From Caenorhabditis elegans (lineage: Eukaryota; Nematoda; Chromadorea; Rhabditida; Rhabditidae): DNA of 64,000 nt. The notes under the pieces are model-generated. The model searched no databases. It saw nothing but the letters and a program-made list of their open reading frames with translations, and was not told the DNA's origin. The translations under genes were made by a program, and so were the position numbers. Positions 1-11,508 of this stretch are shown here, piece after piece. The stretch is from positions 7,684,501-7,748,500 of the forward strand of contig NC_003280.10 of assembly GCF_000002985.6 (NCBI RefSeq), in the 5' to 3' direction. Every line of letters starts with the position of its first letter. The stretch's first letter is position 1.

Positions 1-792
1 CAGTGCCTTAATTCACTTTTTCCATTGTACACCTTTTTTAACTTTACTCTTTGCCACACCATTCAGTTTCTCGACGGGTATTTATGTTGAATGATAGCAT
101 TCTTTCATCAGCATTCGAGATTTCTTATGTACATCTGATCATATTTTCTCAAGCATAATCTGAAATTCTTTCCATTTTCCCTGTAACGCATAATATGCAA
201 TTTAGCATAATGCGTTTTTTTGCAATTCTCTAGAAGCATCTAATAAAAATTAAATAATACAAATCGTGTGTGTCGAGGGCTTTCTATGAAAATACAAAAA
301 CCCAATTAGAAACACTAACGTTGTCGTGCTGGGAATATTAAAGATGGAATATAGCCAGTTGGGATTAAGTCTACATGCACTCATAATATTCAAACAATTT
401 CCAGTTAAAGTTTTGGTAAATTGCAAAATGTTCCAAAAATCTGGTTTCATTCAGAAATTGCGAACATTTTGGTAAGTTCTAAGCCCACGCAATAAAGTAT
501 AAAACTTGTAGAAAAAACAATATTTGGTCGACTTCCAAAATTATGATAAACATTTTATGCTTTACAACGATATTTGGAAATTTTGGCACTAGAAGAGCGG
601 CTTAAAATGTTTTCCCCTACAATAAAAATGATACTAATTGATCATAGTTTCCAAGAAAAATCTTTCGACGTGACTTCTTAATCTCACTTTTTTTTAGAAA
701 TATATATTTGTTTTGGTTCATAGAGAAATCCACGAAATTTTCCTCATTTCTACTTATTGATATTATTTAATCAATACAAAATACGCATAAAT
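1..792. other. Intergenic, upstream of the L-domain gene
   Basis: No convincing gene is visible. The stretch is AT-rich. Positions about 391-620 resemble a dispersed element seen again in the first copine intron. The last 100 bases are the presumed promoter and leader of the gene starting at 793. Short open frames on the minus strand here have no recognisable product. Confidence 0.5.
391..620. repeat. Dispersed non-coding repeat copy
   Basis: The stretch shares the series AAAGTTTTGGTAAA, then an AAATTTTGGCACTA-like block followed by AGAGNGG, with positions 30985-31155. A shorter related piece lies at 9825-9872. The similarity was judged by eye, and the element has no open frame or obvious terminal repeats. 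Confidence 0.4.
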
Positions 793-3700
793 ATGAAATG
801 GATAATTTTGTTGCTCGGTATCGTCTTTCTATGCGTTGCCTTTTATCGACCAAACGAAAATATGGAAACTTTTCAAACGGAAAATGGTTAGTTTTCATTT
901 AATTTAATTTTTCTATAGTTTAACTTCAGAATTTGAGTTACGAAGGAAGCGACAAATTACCAAAGAGTTTTCACATAACTTTGAGAAGAGAGCGATTCTT
1001 CCTTTGAAAGAGTTTAGAAGACTTCCGAATGGACGGAATAATCGAGAATTCACTGTTAATTGGGACAATATTTGGTCGATTCGGAATTTTATCACAAGAA
1101 GGTATTGTGATTTCGTGAAGATTTGGCACTTCACTTTAAAGGAACATGATATTTTCTGAAAGAGTCTCACCACGATCATATCGTCTCAAGAAAGTCTAAC
1201 CTTTTTTTTAATTTGGCAATTTGCCAAACCATTGAAATACTATCTTAACAAAGATCCCACTGGCACTACATAATTTTTAATGGATGTTTTATGTTCATAT
1301 GATCTACACCGTGTGTTGTGTGTTCAGAGTTTCCAATTCTAATTCAATTAGCAAGAAATTGCAAGCTTGTTTTGTTTCTTGAAACATTGCTAAAACATGA
1401 AGAATATACACGGATAGCTTCTTAATATAATTATTGAAAAGAGCACTTTGAGGCAAAACCCTACCATTTCAATGATCTCTAAAATCTAGTTTTTAATGTA
1501 ACCTCAATTGTATACATTACTTTTTTCAGTGGCAAGATACTTAAAAAGCTGACTCTATTGAATTTCAAAAGTCCGGAGAATGTGAAAGACGTATGGCATC
1601 ACAGATTGGTTCGAGGCGCCAAGTTGGATCTCAAAAGACATTTTTTCGATTTTCCAGGTAAACTTTTTGATGTATCAATGTTTACTAGATTATGAACTTT
1701 CAGACCAGGAAGAACCAAAAGTGAAAATTAAACTGATCAATAATCATGACGGATGGTTTCCTATTGAAGAATTACGATTCAATTCTGATTTGGTTAGAGA
1801 TGCAGTTCATATTGATACTCAAGAATACGAATGCTCTTTTTACGAGGATCATAACTTTTTACCCAAATATGTGAAGCTAATTGACAAGTTGGGATCGTTT
1901 GCAGTTCGAATAGATCACAATTGTCGATGGAGATATTGGAATTTCGATGTTTCAAATATTGATATCAATTATTTTGATTTAAAGTTTCGAAGTGATCTCA
2001 ACTACACGTCAGACGTCTTTGTAGCATACATAAAAATTCAAGGATTTGGGAAAAACATTGAAACTCTCAGAGAGAAAGTTGTTAAGCCACTCCGTTTGAA
2101 TTGGATCAGGGATATTTGTAGTGAACAAATAGGTTAGTACGTTTTGTAGGCAGTTCGGGATAGATGACAAAATGCCAAAATGTTGCAAAACAGCTACAGT
2201 ACTCTCTCTAGCACCTCCTTTGTCTCATTTTGAGAGTTTTTATCTTGGCTGTCTTTGGCTTTATTAAAACAATTTCGAATACTTATTTTTAAAAGTAAAC
2301 GGTTTTTGATAAAAACAATGACATGCGAGATATGAGGTGTTGAAGTTGAATGAGCAGTGAGGGCACAAGACTAATAGTGAACAATTTTCAGTGTATGAAA
2401 ATGGATGCCTTTTATTTGAAAACACGGATCCAAGTGGTGTTCTATTATTAGAGGAGCTTCGTCAAATTCACTACAACAGAGAGAATTTCAAACGATCAGC
2501 TCCATTTGTCTTGAACTTGCAAAAAGAAGATTGTCTGCACATTTCAAAGAAAATCGAACTGTACGAGAAATTTGGGATAGTTGCTCTTCAAATACTTGAC
2601 AATTGTCCAAAACAAGAGAAAGTATTAATATTAGATGGAAGACAGCCCTTTGATTACGTTACGAATCGAGATGATATCAAATTTCATAAAGGTGATATTG
2701 TACGTTACGCAAGAATTCGATACTTTGCACTGGATGAACACTTGGAAAGATTAGAGAAATGGTTTCTTCAATTGGGATATTCTGATGTCAGAGAAATTGG
2801 TAATATTGATGGATCGGCTGAATATCCAGAAGTTGCTGTAATCGGATGTATATCAACTTTTATGCCATTCCCATATCTACAAAAGACCAGAAGAAATTAT
2901 ACATCTTTGGCAAACACGAAGTATACTGTAAGTTTAATTATTGAAAAACCAAGTCTTACATAAAAAGTGAACAAAAATAGTGCTGTAATTAGTTGGCATG
3001 ATCTGTAAAATTGTATGTTTTTCATATAACAACTCTATATTCAGATTCCAATATTCTATTTTCGAAACAATAGTGGTCTTGACTGTGAGGAAAGGAGAGT
3101 TTCAAATGTTCTTCGACGTGTTTTGGGTAGATTCACAGTGGCAACATCTCGAAACTGTGAGTGTGGACCAGGGACAACGTCTACGACAATTTGGAAGAAC
3201 TGTCAGTTACACCGAGGAACAGTTGAAATTACTGGATCACCAGAACAAAAGAGCCTTTGCAAATATAATTCGATTCGTAAAATTCAAGATGGTCAACTTT
3301 GGATCCATGATACTTCTACTGTTTCCAATTTGGATAGTTTTCCGCGTCTAGAAGAAGTTGAATGTGGCCCCGTGTGGAATGAAACTGATAGGAGAAGGTT
3401 GTCAGCTGTAAGAATAGATGGATACAATCAGAAATTTGAACATGTGGAGCTACTAAAGATGAAGAAAAAAGACGATCAATGTTTGAAATTTGTAGCCGTT
3501 GTTGGTGATAAGAAAAGACTTCCAAGATATTCAGAATCTGAGTGGATGGTTAGTTAAATCTTTTTGAAAGTCTCTCATAAATTGCTGATAATAAATAATT
3601 TCAGCAGGAGCACGATGACCTAAATGACATAGCTATCAATAGAATTGGAAAAAGTAAGAATTGAGTTTTAGAATATTGTATAAATTTATACATATGTATT

Positions 3701-5189
3701 TGGCTTTCAGAATGCGTTGGGTATTCTGGAAAATTTGGTGGTTTGGCCCGAATTATCCCATCAACTCGACGATTGTGAAGTTGTGGAAGGAGATCTTGTA
3801 ATTGATGGAAGTGCTGGTGGTGTATTGAGAATGGCATCGGGACTTCGAAAAGTGAAACGAGTTCTTGGGAATGTGATCATCAAAAATTTAAGATCAGACT
3901 TCTGTGAATTAATCAAAAATCTGAAATACATTGATGGTGATCTCATATTTGAAAACAATCCATATCTGAGAAGAACTTCATTATCGCTGCGAGCTGTTAA
4001 TGGAAAGATTCGGATGATTAGAACGCCTCAACTATGCTGGGAAGTTCAAAAACTTCGTAAAGTGGTACAAGCTTTCAAGATGAAGCATATATATTCTGAC
4101 TGCGCCAACAGTAAGTTTAAATTCAAAAATCAAATGAATAGGTTATTCGTTTCAGTTGAAATGGACACTTTATTTGAAGAATACGAAGAAAAATGCACAT
4201 TCGTGGAAATAATTGTGAGCCTCTGTGTATTGGCGTCAATTTTGATATTTGTTTGCTATGTGATGATAGATGTTGTGATCATCTTCCTGAAATCCCTGAA
4301 TTTCACTCGATGGAGAAAAATAAAAGAATTGGACATTCATCTCAAAACTGACCCAACAGCTTATTTGGACGAAAAATCTTCAGATGAAGAACCTGATGTG
4401 ATGACGTGGAAGAGGAGAATTCTGGTTAAAAATCGTCTGGATGGACGGGATGTGATGGGAGAAAAAAGGAAAAAGGAAATGAAAGAATACCGAGCAAATC
4501 GAAAAACAATTAATTGGAGACGGAAGCTTGGAGCATTGACGAGATCCATTCAAAAGAACGAATCGGATAGTGAGTTCTCAGGACAAAGTTGGTTGAGAAG
4601 AAAAGAGTCAAGAAAGAATGCAAAAGAGATGAATGAAGATCAAGGAAAATATGAAAAAGAAGGTCTTCCGATTGCAGTACTGACTGGTTTAGGAGAAACA
4701 AAATGGAAAGGAAGAACGAAGAACATGGCACTTGAGGCAAGAAAAGCTGATGAACGAGAATTGGAGTATTTTGAAGCAGTTCATAAAGCGATCAAAGAAA
4801 TAATTGACGATGCAGAAGGTGACGAAGAAGATCGAATTCTGATGATTTTGGAAATAATGGAGAAAAGGAAAATTATTGAGCCGAACGAAATTATCACGGA
4901 CACGAACAAATTCGAAGAGCTTCTGGTTCAACTGGAAAATCATTTGAGTGAACGTGAAAAGGAGAAGTGGATTGCCTGGGCTAAAAGGAAACAACAATTA
5001 CGAGAGACGGCGATCACGACATATGGAAAAGGAAAAAGCTTTAACATCTACGATAAGCCAGTTAATCTAGAAGAAGATTATAGACTGAATGCTGGTGTTG
5101 ATAACTCGGAAATGTTTGTGAAAGTGAAAATAGAAACGATGAACTGGAGGTCTTCGGATGAGAGTGGAACTGAAGATCGAGAACTTTAA
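793..5189 (+). CDS. Receptor L-domain transmembrane protein (irld-like), frame broken near 3767
   Basis: Nine exons fit splice signals: 793-886, 930-1101, 1530-1657, 1704-2132, 2392-2927, 3045-3548, 3605-3653, 3711-4110 and 4156-5189. The product would be about 1115 residues. It opens with a signal or anchor segment (MKWIILLLGIVFLCVAF) and an extracellular region. Exons 6-8 look like L domains: Cys-rich segments followed by short beta-strand repeats such as VVEGDLVIDG, VLGNVIIKNL and IDGDLIFENN. Exon 9 encodes one transmembrane helix (about VEIIVSLCVLASILIFVCYV) and a highly charged cytoplasmic tail of about 330 residues. No kinase domain is seen. In the insulin/EGF receptor L-domain family such proteins are nematode-expanded; the function of this one is unknown. 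Exon 8 must be entered in one frame (KCVGYSGKFGGLARIIPST) and left in another (DDCEVVEGDLVIDG), which implies two missing bases near 3767. It may be a pseudogene, a variant allele or a sequence error. Confidence 0.7.
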
Positions 5190-5305
5190 CTTTATGTCGT
5201 TATTTTTAAAATGTAATTTATAAAATTTTTGAATTCAACGAAACATCATTTTTATAAACTCAAAACAAGATGAAACAGTAAAAACAGTAAATTAACAGTG
5301 AAAAC

Positions 5306-6003
5306 TTATGCAATATTCGAAGGAATGTCGTCGAAAATGGATCTGGCTGGCTTGTGATTGGCCGATACTGGGGTGTGCTTCTGGGGGGTAATTCTTGGAC
5401 TTCCAGAAAAGGTGAACTGGTTGCTGGTATTCTGAATCGCTGGAGAGAGGAATCCACGTCCAGCTGGCAACTGAAAATGATATAATTTTATGCGTGAATT
5501 TAATATTTATTTCTTACCGGATTAGATAGGCTCAATCCGGCTGAAAGTGGTGAGCCAGTTCCATAATCATTCTTCTTTTCTTTTCTGAAAATTAAAACAT
5601 TTGTTATAATATGTGGGTACTTCACAAACCTATAGATAAAATGAAACTCGTCGCAGTCATTATGTTTTTCGATGATTGTTCTCGGCTTTGCTTTCATTTC
5701 GTATCCAAGGGCTGCCAACTCGAAACGATCGCTCAACGTCACCTAAAATTAAAAAAAGCTTTCGTCATCAACATTAATAGATTATTACTTTTCTGTGAAG
5801 ATTTGTATTGTAGTTGAACCGTTCAGCGCATTTGTGTGCGATATTTGTGTCTTTTTCAATATCCGAGTCGGTTTTTAACGAATTCTGATCGATTCTTTTC
5901 TGAAAAAAAGTTTTATTGTTATTAATTCTGAAAAAATGATAAAACTCACTTTAAATGGTGTGGATGCCAAAGTAATATGCGAAAACTCCCTTTTAGCCGA
6001 CAT
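5306..6003 (-). CDS. Conserved-looking small protein of unknown function, 169 aa
   Basis: Five exons on the minus strand join in frame: 6003-5950, 5899-5789, 5742-5630, 5584-5518 and 5470-5306, all with consensus GT/AG borders. I do not recognise the family. The N-terminal half is charged and contains HKCAERFNYN and RFELAALGYEMKAKPRTI. The C-terminal half is low complexity and rich in Ser, Pro and Thr with several SP/TP sites (GSPLSAG, GFLSPA, SPRITPQKHTP), as in phosphorylated nuclear or cell-cycle proteins, but that is only a guess. There is no signal peptide or membrane segment. It lies 316 bp downstream of nhx-2 on the same strand and converges with the L-domain gene, whose stop is 116 bp away. 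No clear trans-splice acceptor sits right before the ATG. Confidence 0.75.
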
Positions 6004-6319
6004 AATTGGAAAATTCGAATGTCAGCCGAAGAAATTGTGTGCAATAATTTTAACACCGTTACTGTAAGTTTTAAAGACACATGTCCATTTTGAAGGCATG
6101 GGTCTCGAAGCGAAAAAACTTGTTACGGTAGCGCGCAATTAAAAAACTTGTAAAAATCTTTTTTTTTAGCTTGTTAATTAACGTTAACAAAATATATGAG
6201 AATATAGATGCAGAAAAAAAAGAAATTTCATTCGATGAATGTACATTATTGAGAAAACACAGTCTACCTATTTGAGACTAGTTTAAAACAGAAAGAAATT
6301 GTAAATTAAGGTAAAAAAC
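6004..6319. other. Intergenic between nhx-2 and the 169-aa gene
   Basis: The 316 bp hold a short repeat-like stretch around 6100-6150 (GTCTCGAAGCG, then TTACGGTAGCGCGCAA), a sequence type I recognise from many C. elegans introns and spacers. Apart from the nhx-2 3' end, nothing else stands out. Confidence 0.5.
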
Positions 6320-9300
6320 CTATACTCTTTCGTGGAAGCTTCCTGATTCGTCCGATTCATACCCATCGTTTTCAAATCCATCATTGTCGTTGATTTCGCT
6401 CCGAACCGAATATTCAACTTCAGTTGTTTCTTGGAATAAATGAGTTGGTGTCATAGGTACAGTACTATGATCATCATAGACTGTTACTCCAAAATTCTCT
6501 TTCATGTGTTTGGTGAAATCTATTTTACTAGTCGAACTTACTCCATCGCTGAAAGTATTTGGAATAATTGATTTCAGAAGTTTGAAGAAACTTACATCAT
6601 TGTATTTGTTCGACTTCTTGTATGTTCAATAAGAGCTTTTGTAAATACCATATTACTATTTAAATCTCCACGTGCAATCTTCTTTGCATCTTCATCAACC
6701 AAATGCTGTAAATTAATTATGAATAACAATATCATTAAGCGTATTACCATACCTTGTACTTTCTGACCAATTTAGTCTTATCCATCTCCTTCATATTGTT
6801 CTTATTAACTAAAATTGGTCTCAAATAATTATTGTTGAGTGCATTCCACGAATCACGAATCCAATGATGCCCCTTGAAACCGGCAATGTCTTCCATTCCA
6901 GCCATAGTCGTGTCGATAAGCTATAATTTTCATTTCACTGGAATTTTGGTTCTGAAAACTCACTTCGCTGTAAATATGCTCAATCATGTTCTTTGAGTGA
7001 ACATTCTTTTTCTCAACTTGTAGGAATTCGGCAATTGGTTTCAGTGTAATTCCCTGAAAATGTTAAAAATCTATTTTAGAAGTATTGGAAATAATCCAGA
7101 TTTTTTTTCAAAATTTAACTAGGCACATTAGAAGGCTATGTAAATGAAATGCTGAAAAGTAATAGTAAGGTATGTTTTTTAAAAACATCACGGGTATAAA
7201 ATATAGCTAGATTGTTTAAAAAGATACCTGGAGGAATACAGTGAAGTAGATGACAATGATACAACTGGTGACAAACATATTCTTTCCGGGTATAAAATCT
7301 GGAATTGCAACGACAAGACCGTATGCAATGGCACCACGAAGACCTCCATAAGCCATGATAAATTGGTCTACCTGTATGAAACATATACTTTTTTTTATCA
7401 AATAACACAAATTAATTCTCACCTTTGTGTACTTATTCAGACGATACTTATTCAAGAAATAGCACATAACAACAACTCCAAGGGTACGGTAGATCAAGCA
7501 GAAAACTACAGTAAGAACGATGAAAGATGTGTCCCAGTGATGGTTTGAGGATACTGTTGAGAGTCCCAAAAAGACAAAGATAACTGTTTCCGATGCAAGA
7601 GAAAGCACTTTGATGAATGATTCTGTGGCTTTTACCGTGTCTGGGTCCACATTTTCACGGCAGTACTGACGCATGGCAGCACCACAAAATACAATTCTGC
7701 AAAAATTTTATTGAAAATTAGTTCTAGTTATATTTTGTTTCAGTTTTACAGCTCTGGAAGAGAATTACGGTTTTTGCCAAAACTTTTCATATTAGTATCT
7801 TCAATCTCTAGACCTTAAGTTTACATTTTAAAATTCCGATTTTTAATACAAAATTTAATATGAAAATATGAGTAGGGCTAAAGTTTCAATATAAAAAAGA
7901 AATTCTGAAATAAATTAACTTACGCCATAATACTTGAAAGACCGAAAAGTTCTCCACAAAGATAACAAGTGTACGGAAGAATGAGAATAAATACAGAATT
8001 GAGCACTTTGACCTCTTCATCTCTAGCAAATCTTGTAACAAGACTTGTCAAAAATGCAAAAAGAAGACCAATTCCAATTCCACCAAATGCAACAACCAGG
8101 AAAGAAACACCTCCATTGATATAATCAGATGTTATCAGATTCTCAGTTCCAATTTCAGAGAAGGTCAAGAACATTCGATAAAGTACAACAGCAACTCCGT
8201 CGTTCAATAGAGATTCTCCGAACACGGCAATAAAAAGAACTTCGTTGACCTGTAAACTTTGACTTTGTTATCAGAGAAATTTGGGAGACTGTCTCACTTT
8301 CAATTCCTCGAAAATGACAATTACAGCAACTGGATCTACATCAGCAGCAACTGAACCGAAGAGAAGCATATGCATAAGTGGAGTTTCAACTGAGAATAAT
8401 CCAGTCAAACTGATGGCCCATAAGGAGAGAGCTGTAAATTATTAGATTTATTTCCAAATTTATCTTTAACTAGGCATAACGGTTTCAAAGATATTCAAAA
8501 CTTTTCTAGACTATTTCAAATTGTTATCTTATCACTAAAATTGCTAATGTCCTTTGAGGTTACTATTTTTGAAGTTACAAGCTACAAAATTATCATTATT
8601 TTTAATTGGAGTTTGAAAATTCATAGTCATGTTGTTTTACTTTGTACATAAATATATTAGTTGTGAAAATATTAAAACTAACCAATTGCGACAATATTGA
8701 ATGAAGTTCCAATCATTGCAAAACAAAGAATTGATCCAAAATTATCGAAAAACTGTCTTGCAGGCATAAAGTATCCGGCATCAAAAACAAGTGGCGGAAG
8801 TAGATAAAGCATGAATACTTCACTTTCCAGGAAAAATGCATTTTTATTGACTCCGATCAATTTGAAAATGATTCCAATAATTAAACCAATCATGATGAGT
8901 AACGCGGAATCCGGGAAAAGTTCATTGAGATGTGGAATCAAGTTGAAAACTGAAAAATTGACAATTTTTAGACTGTCTTTTTAATATTGTAATAACTATT
9001 GTTTATTCTTTTTCTTCCAGGACATTCAAGTTTTCTTCGAAAGACTTGGAAAGTTGATTATCAAACAAACAGATTTACAATTTTTCAGAATAATTTTGAT
9101 CTCAAAACATATATTCTTTGTAAGATTATATTTAATTTATGATAGACCGAAAATGCCAATTATCGAAACAAGTCTTTTTAAGTGTCAACTCTTCAATTCC
9201 CTGATTCAATTAGCAGTTTAATTTCCTGAGCATCCCAAAGTGGCAGCTACGTACTAATTTTCGCAATCGATGCTCCAATCAACCATAAACAAATAGTCAT

Positions 9301-9447
9301 TGGAATCTTGACATTCTCCCATTCAAAATAAGCAATTGGATATCTAGATGGATATTCTTTTTCTTCTTCTTCACATTCTGCTCCAACATAGCTCATAATC
9401 AATAAAAGTCCAACGACGAGCACCCAAGGCCTCCGGAGAAGAGACAT
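6320..9447 (-). CDS. nhx-2: Na+/H+ exchanger NHX-2
   Basis: Ten exons join without a break: 9447-9255, 8949-8683, 8431-8298, 8249-7924, 7696-7423, 7371-7228, 7053-6964, 6920-6753, 6705-6596 and 6548-6320, giving 644 residues. This is a cation/proton antiporter of the NHE family with about a dozen membrane helices. Diagnostic segments are [14 protein letters not shown] (about residues 178-191) and FGESLLNDG (208-216). Its Asn-Asp pair at 214-215 corresponds to the transport aspartate region of mammalian NHE1. [13 protein letters not shown] lies in the later helices. The last 240 residues are a hydrophilic cytosolic regulatory tail ending in an acidic, Ser-rich stretch. The N-terminus has a cleavable-type hydrophobic leader. 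The ATG is preceded by a splice acceptor at 9459, fitting SL1 trans-splicing. The symbol is assigned from memory of the B0495 gene order together with the family. NHX-2 is known as an apical intestinal exchanger. Confidence 0.93.
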
Positions 9448-9610
9448 GATTTAATCACTGAAAATTATTTCAAATTCCAAGAATCAAAACAACCGGAAAT
9501 AGTTTTTTGTAAAAGTTCAAAAAGAGCATGAGAGAGAGACGAGAGAGCGCTATGTGCTCTTGATGTTAAAGCAAACGAAGAACTGATAAAAAGTAATTGA
9601 TAATAAAGAA
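9448..9610 (-). promoter_or_regulatory. nhx-2 proximal promoter with GATA-type sites
   Basis: Immediately upstream of nhx-2 lies ACTGATAA at 9582-9589 and a second TGATAA-like core at 9597-9604. ACTGATAA is the preferred site of the intestinal GATA factor ELT-2 in C. elegans. The nhx-2 upstream region is widely used as an intestine-specific promoter, which agrees. The acceptor at 9459 marks a likely trans-splice site. Confidence 0.6.
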
Positions 9611-11252
9611 GAGAAATAGAGATACGAAAGAGAATGAAATTGGGAAACATGGTAATAGGATTGGAATCTTAGGTATGGCACTTGTGTCGACAGTATTTAG
9701 AAGCCGATTACTGTCATTTCCAGGTGAAATTTGTGATTAAATTTCAGGTCTTAACATCAATTATCACAGTTAATATTGCTTAGAACAATTTTTCGTTGTG
9801 TTAAAGGTACTGGTAGATGTTTTCAAAATGTTCAGTAAACGTTTTGGCAGATTGCCAAATTAAAAAAAAAAACTTTTTGAAAAAGTCTTGCGTGTCAGAT
9901 TTCCTGAAAAATTCTACGAACTACAAGAGTGTAAGTCTATTAATATATATACTTTTTTCCCAACTTTCCAATTGCAAAAAGCTGGTCACCATATTTCCTC
10001 TATTAGGGATCTAGTAGTATTGCAACTCTGCGAACTAAGAGAAAAGTTGCAATACTATAAATATTCCCAATATACTATTTTTTTCGCACAAGAGAAAATA
10101 GAAAAATGTGAGTTGATGAGTAGGAAAAATTGTTCTATCTGATTTTTGTCATTATTTCTTCGATATCTTCAATGTTTCAAGGACAACAAATTATAGCAAT
10201 GAAATTATACAAATTAAAAATAAAATAGTAACGCAGGGGGTACGGTAAGTTCAGAAAATTAAAATATCGATGTTCATTTGGCAATGACAAAAACATGGCA
10301 TAACATACCACACCCGGTCTATAAATAGATTGAGAATTCAAATGTTTCGTAATTTTGACCACAAAAAATAAATTCACAAGTGTTTTCAAAAAAACCGGGA
10401 GGGAGCAAGGAAGCCACGTCCGCATGATAGTCGACAAAAAGTGGGGGAAAAGGCCATAAAGATAAGCAATTGAGAGCAAGAGAAACGTGTACGCGGATGT
10501 GACGATCGAAAGGTAAAAAGTAGATCAGAACGGGTTAAAATCAGATATTATTTGGAGCAAAAAAGGACCAAAGAGTCAAAGGGTTTTATTCCCAAAACAT
10601 TTCTGGGAGATTACAGATGCCTTAATGCTAAATACTACATCTAACATTGTGAAAATTTGTTTTGAAAAATACTAAAAGAGGAAAAAATTGCTATGATTCA
10701 AACTCTTCAATAAGATCAACTCAGCCTAATTGGAAATATACTACAATCATTTCTATGTTATTACAGTTGTTATATGATTTACCTTTCACCTCTCATAGAA
10801 CTTCCATATATTGTTTAGCAGATGTAGTGATAATGATTCAGGTACTCTACAAAAAATTGGATACAAAAATGCCAATATATGGGCGTGGCTTCACAAAGAG
10901 CAGTTCAGAAATTCGTCTTCTATGATTCTCAAGAAAATTGCCAAAAGTATTCCTATTCCAGACTAAATAGATCTATTTGAAAAATTTTTATGAGAAGTGC
11001 AGTTAATACTTGTCAATAACTTGGAAGGATCTAAAATCAAAAATTTAATATAGGATGTACCGTTTTTATTTTTTAAAGTACTCGAAAATATATATCATTT
11101 TAATTTCACACCTCTCTAAAATAACAATTTTAAAAAATTAGAAAAATCATAAATAGGCTTCCCTAGTTACATATATATTCATAAACTAGAAAATGAATAA
11201 TAATTCATTCTTATCAAAAACTGAAACTAGTCTCTGGAATCAATAAACCAAT

Positions 11253-11376
11253 TCAAATCGTGCCATTGCGGCCGAAGAGCGCTAATAAATTAGCTTGTAA
11301 AACTTTGGCAGTGTCGTCAGTGCCTGTGATGATAAGAGAACCGTCCTCTAGCACATTACATGCAAAGTAGTACAAT
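11253..11376 (-). other. Candidate alternative last exon of the SPATA20-like gene
   Basis: Downstream of the normal stop there is an acceptor-like AATTAACAG followed by 124 bp that are open and end in TGA. Joined to the donor at 11867 it stays in phase and would encode about 41 residues including EDGSLIITGTDD and KVLQANLLALFGRN, which look like real protein. There is no ATG. It lies beyond the poly(A) signal at 11448, so it would need readthrough; it could instead be a gene remnant. Confidence 0.3.
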
Positions 11377-11447
11377 CTGTTAATTTATCAGTAGACACGT
11401 GGTGGTCGCCACAAAGCTGAAACTGATGTTCGATAAATGACTAAGCG

Positions 11448-11453
11448 TTTATT
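11448..11453 (-). terminator. Poly(A) signal AATAAA of the SPATA20-like gene
   Basis: AATAAA on the minus strand lies 56 bases past the stop codon at 11509, the normal distance for a worm 3' UTR. A TTTCAG acceptor follows about 25 bases later, at about 11420. Confidence 0.55.
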
Positions 11454-11508
11454 CAACTGACAAAAAATGACATATTTACAGTATCTGGATAAGACAAAAT
11501 CTACACAT

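Larger units (their letters stand above)
9611..11508. other. Intergenic between SPATA20-like and nhx-2
   Basis: About 1.9 kb without a clear gene. It is probably the distal nhx-2 promoter plus the 3' flank of the SPATA20-like gene. It contains a dispersed-repeat fragment at 9825-9872 (TTTTGGCAGATTGCC), a poly(A) signal for the SPATA20-like gene at 11448-11453 and a candidate alternative exon at 11253-11376. Confidence 0.5.
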
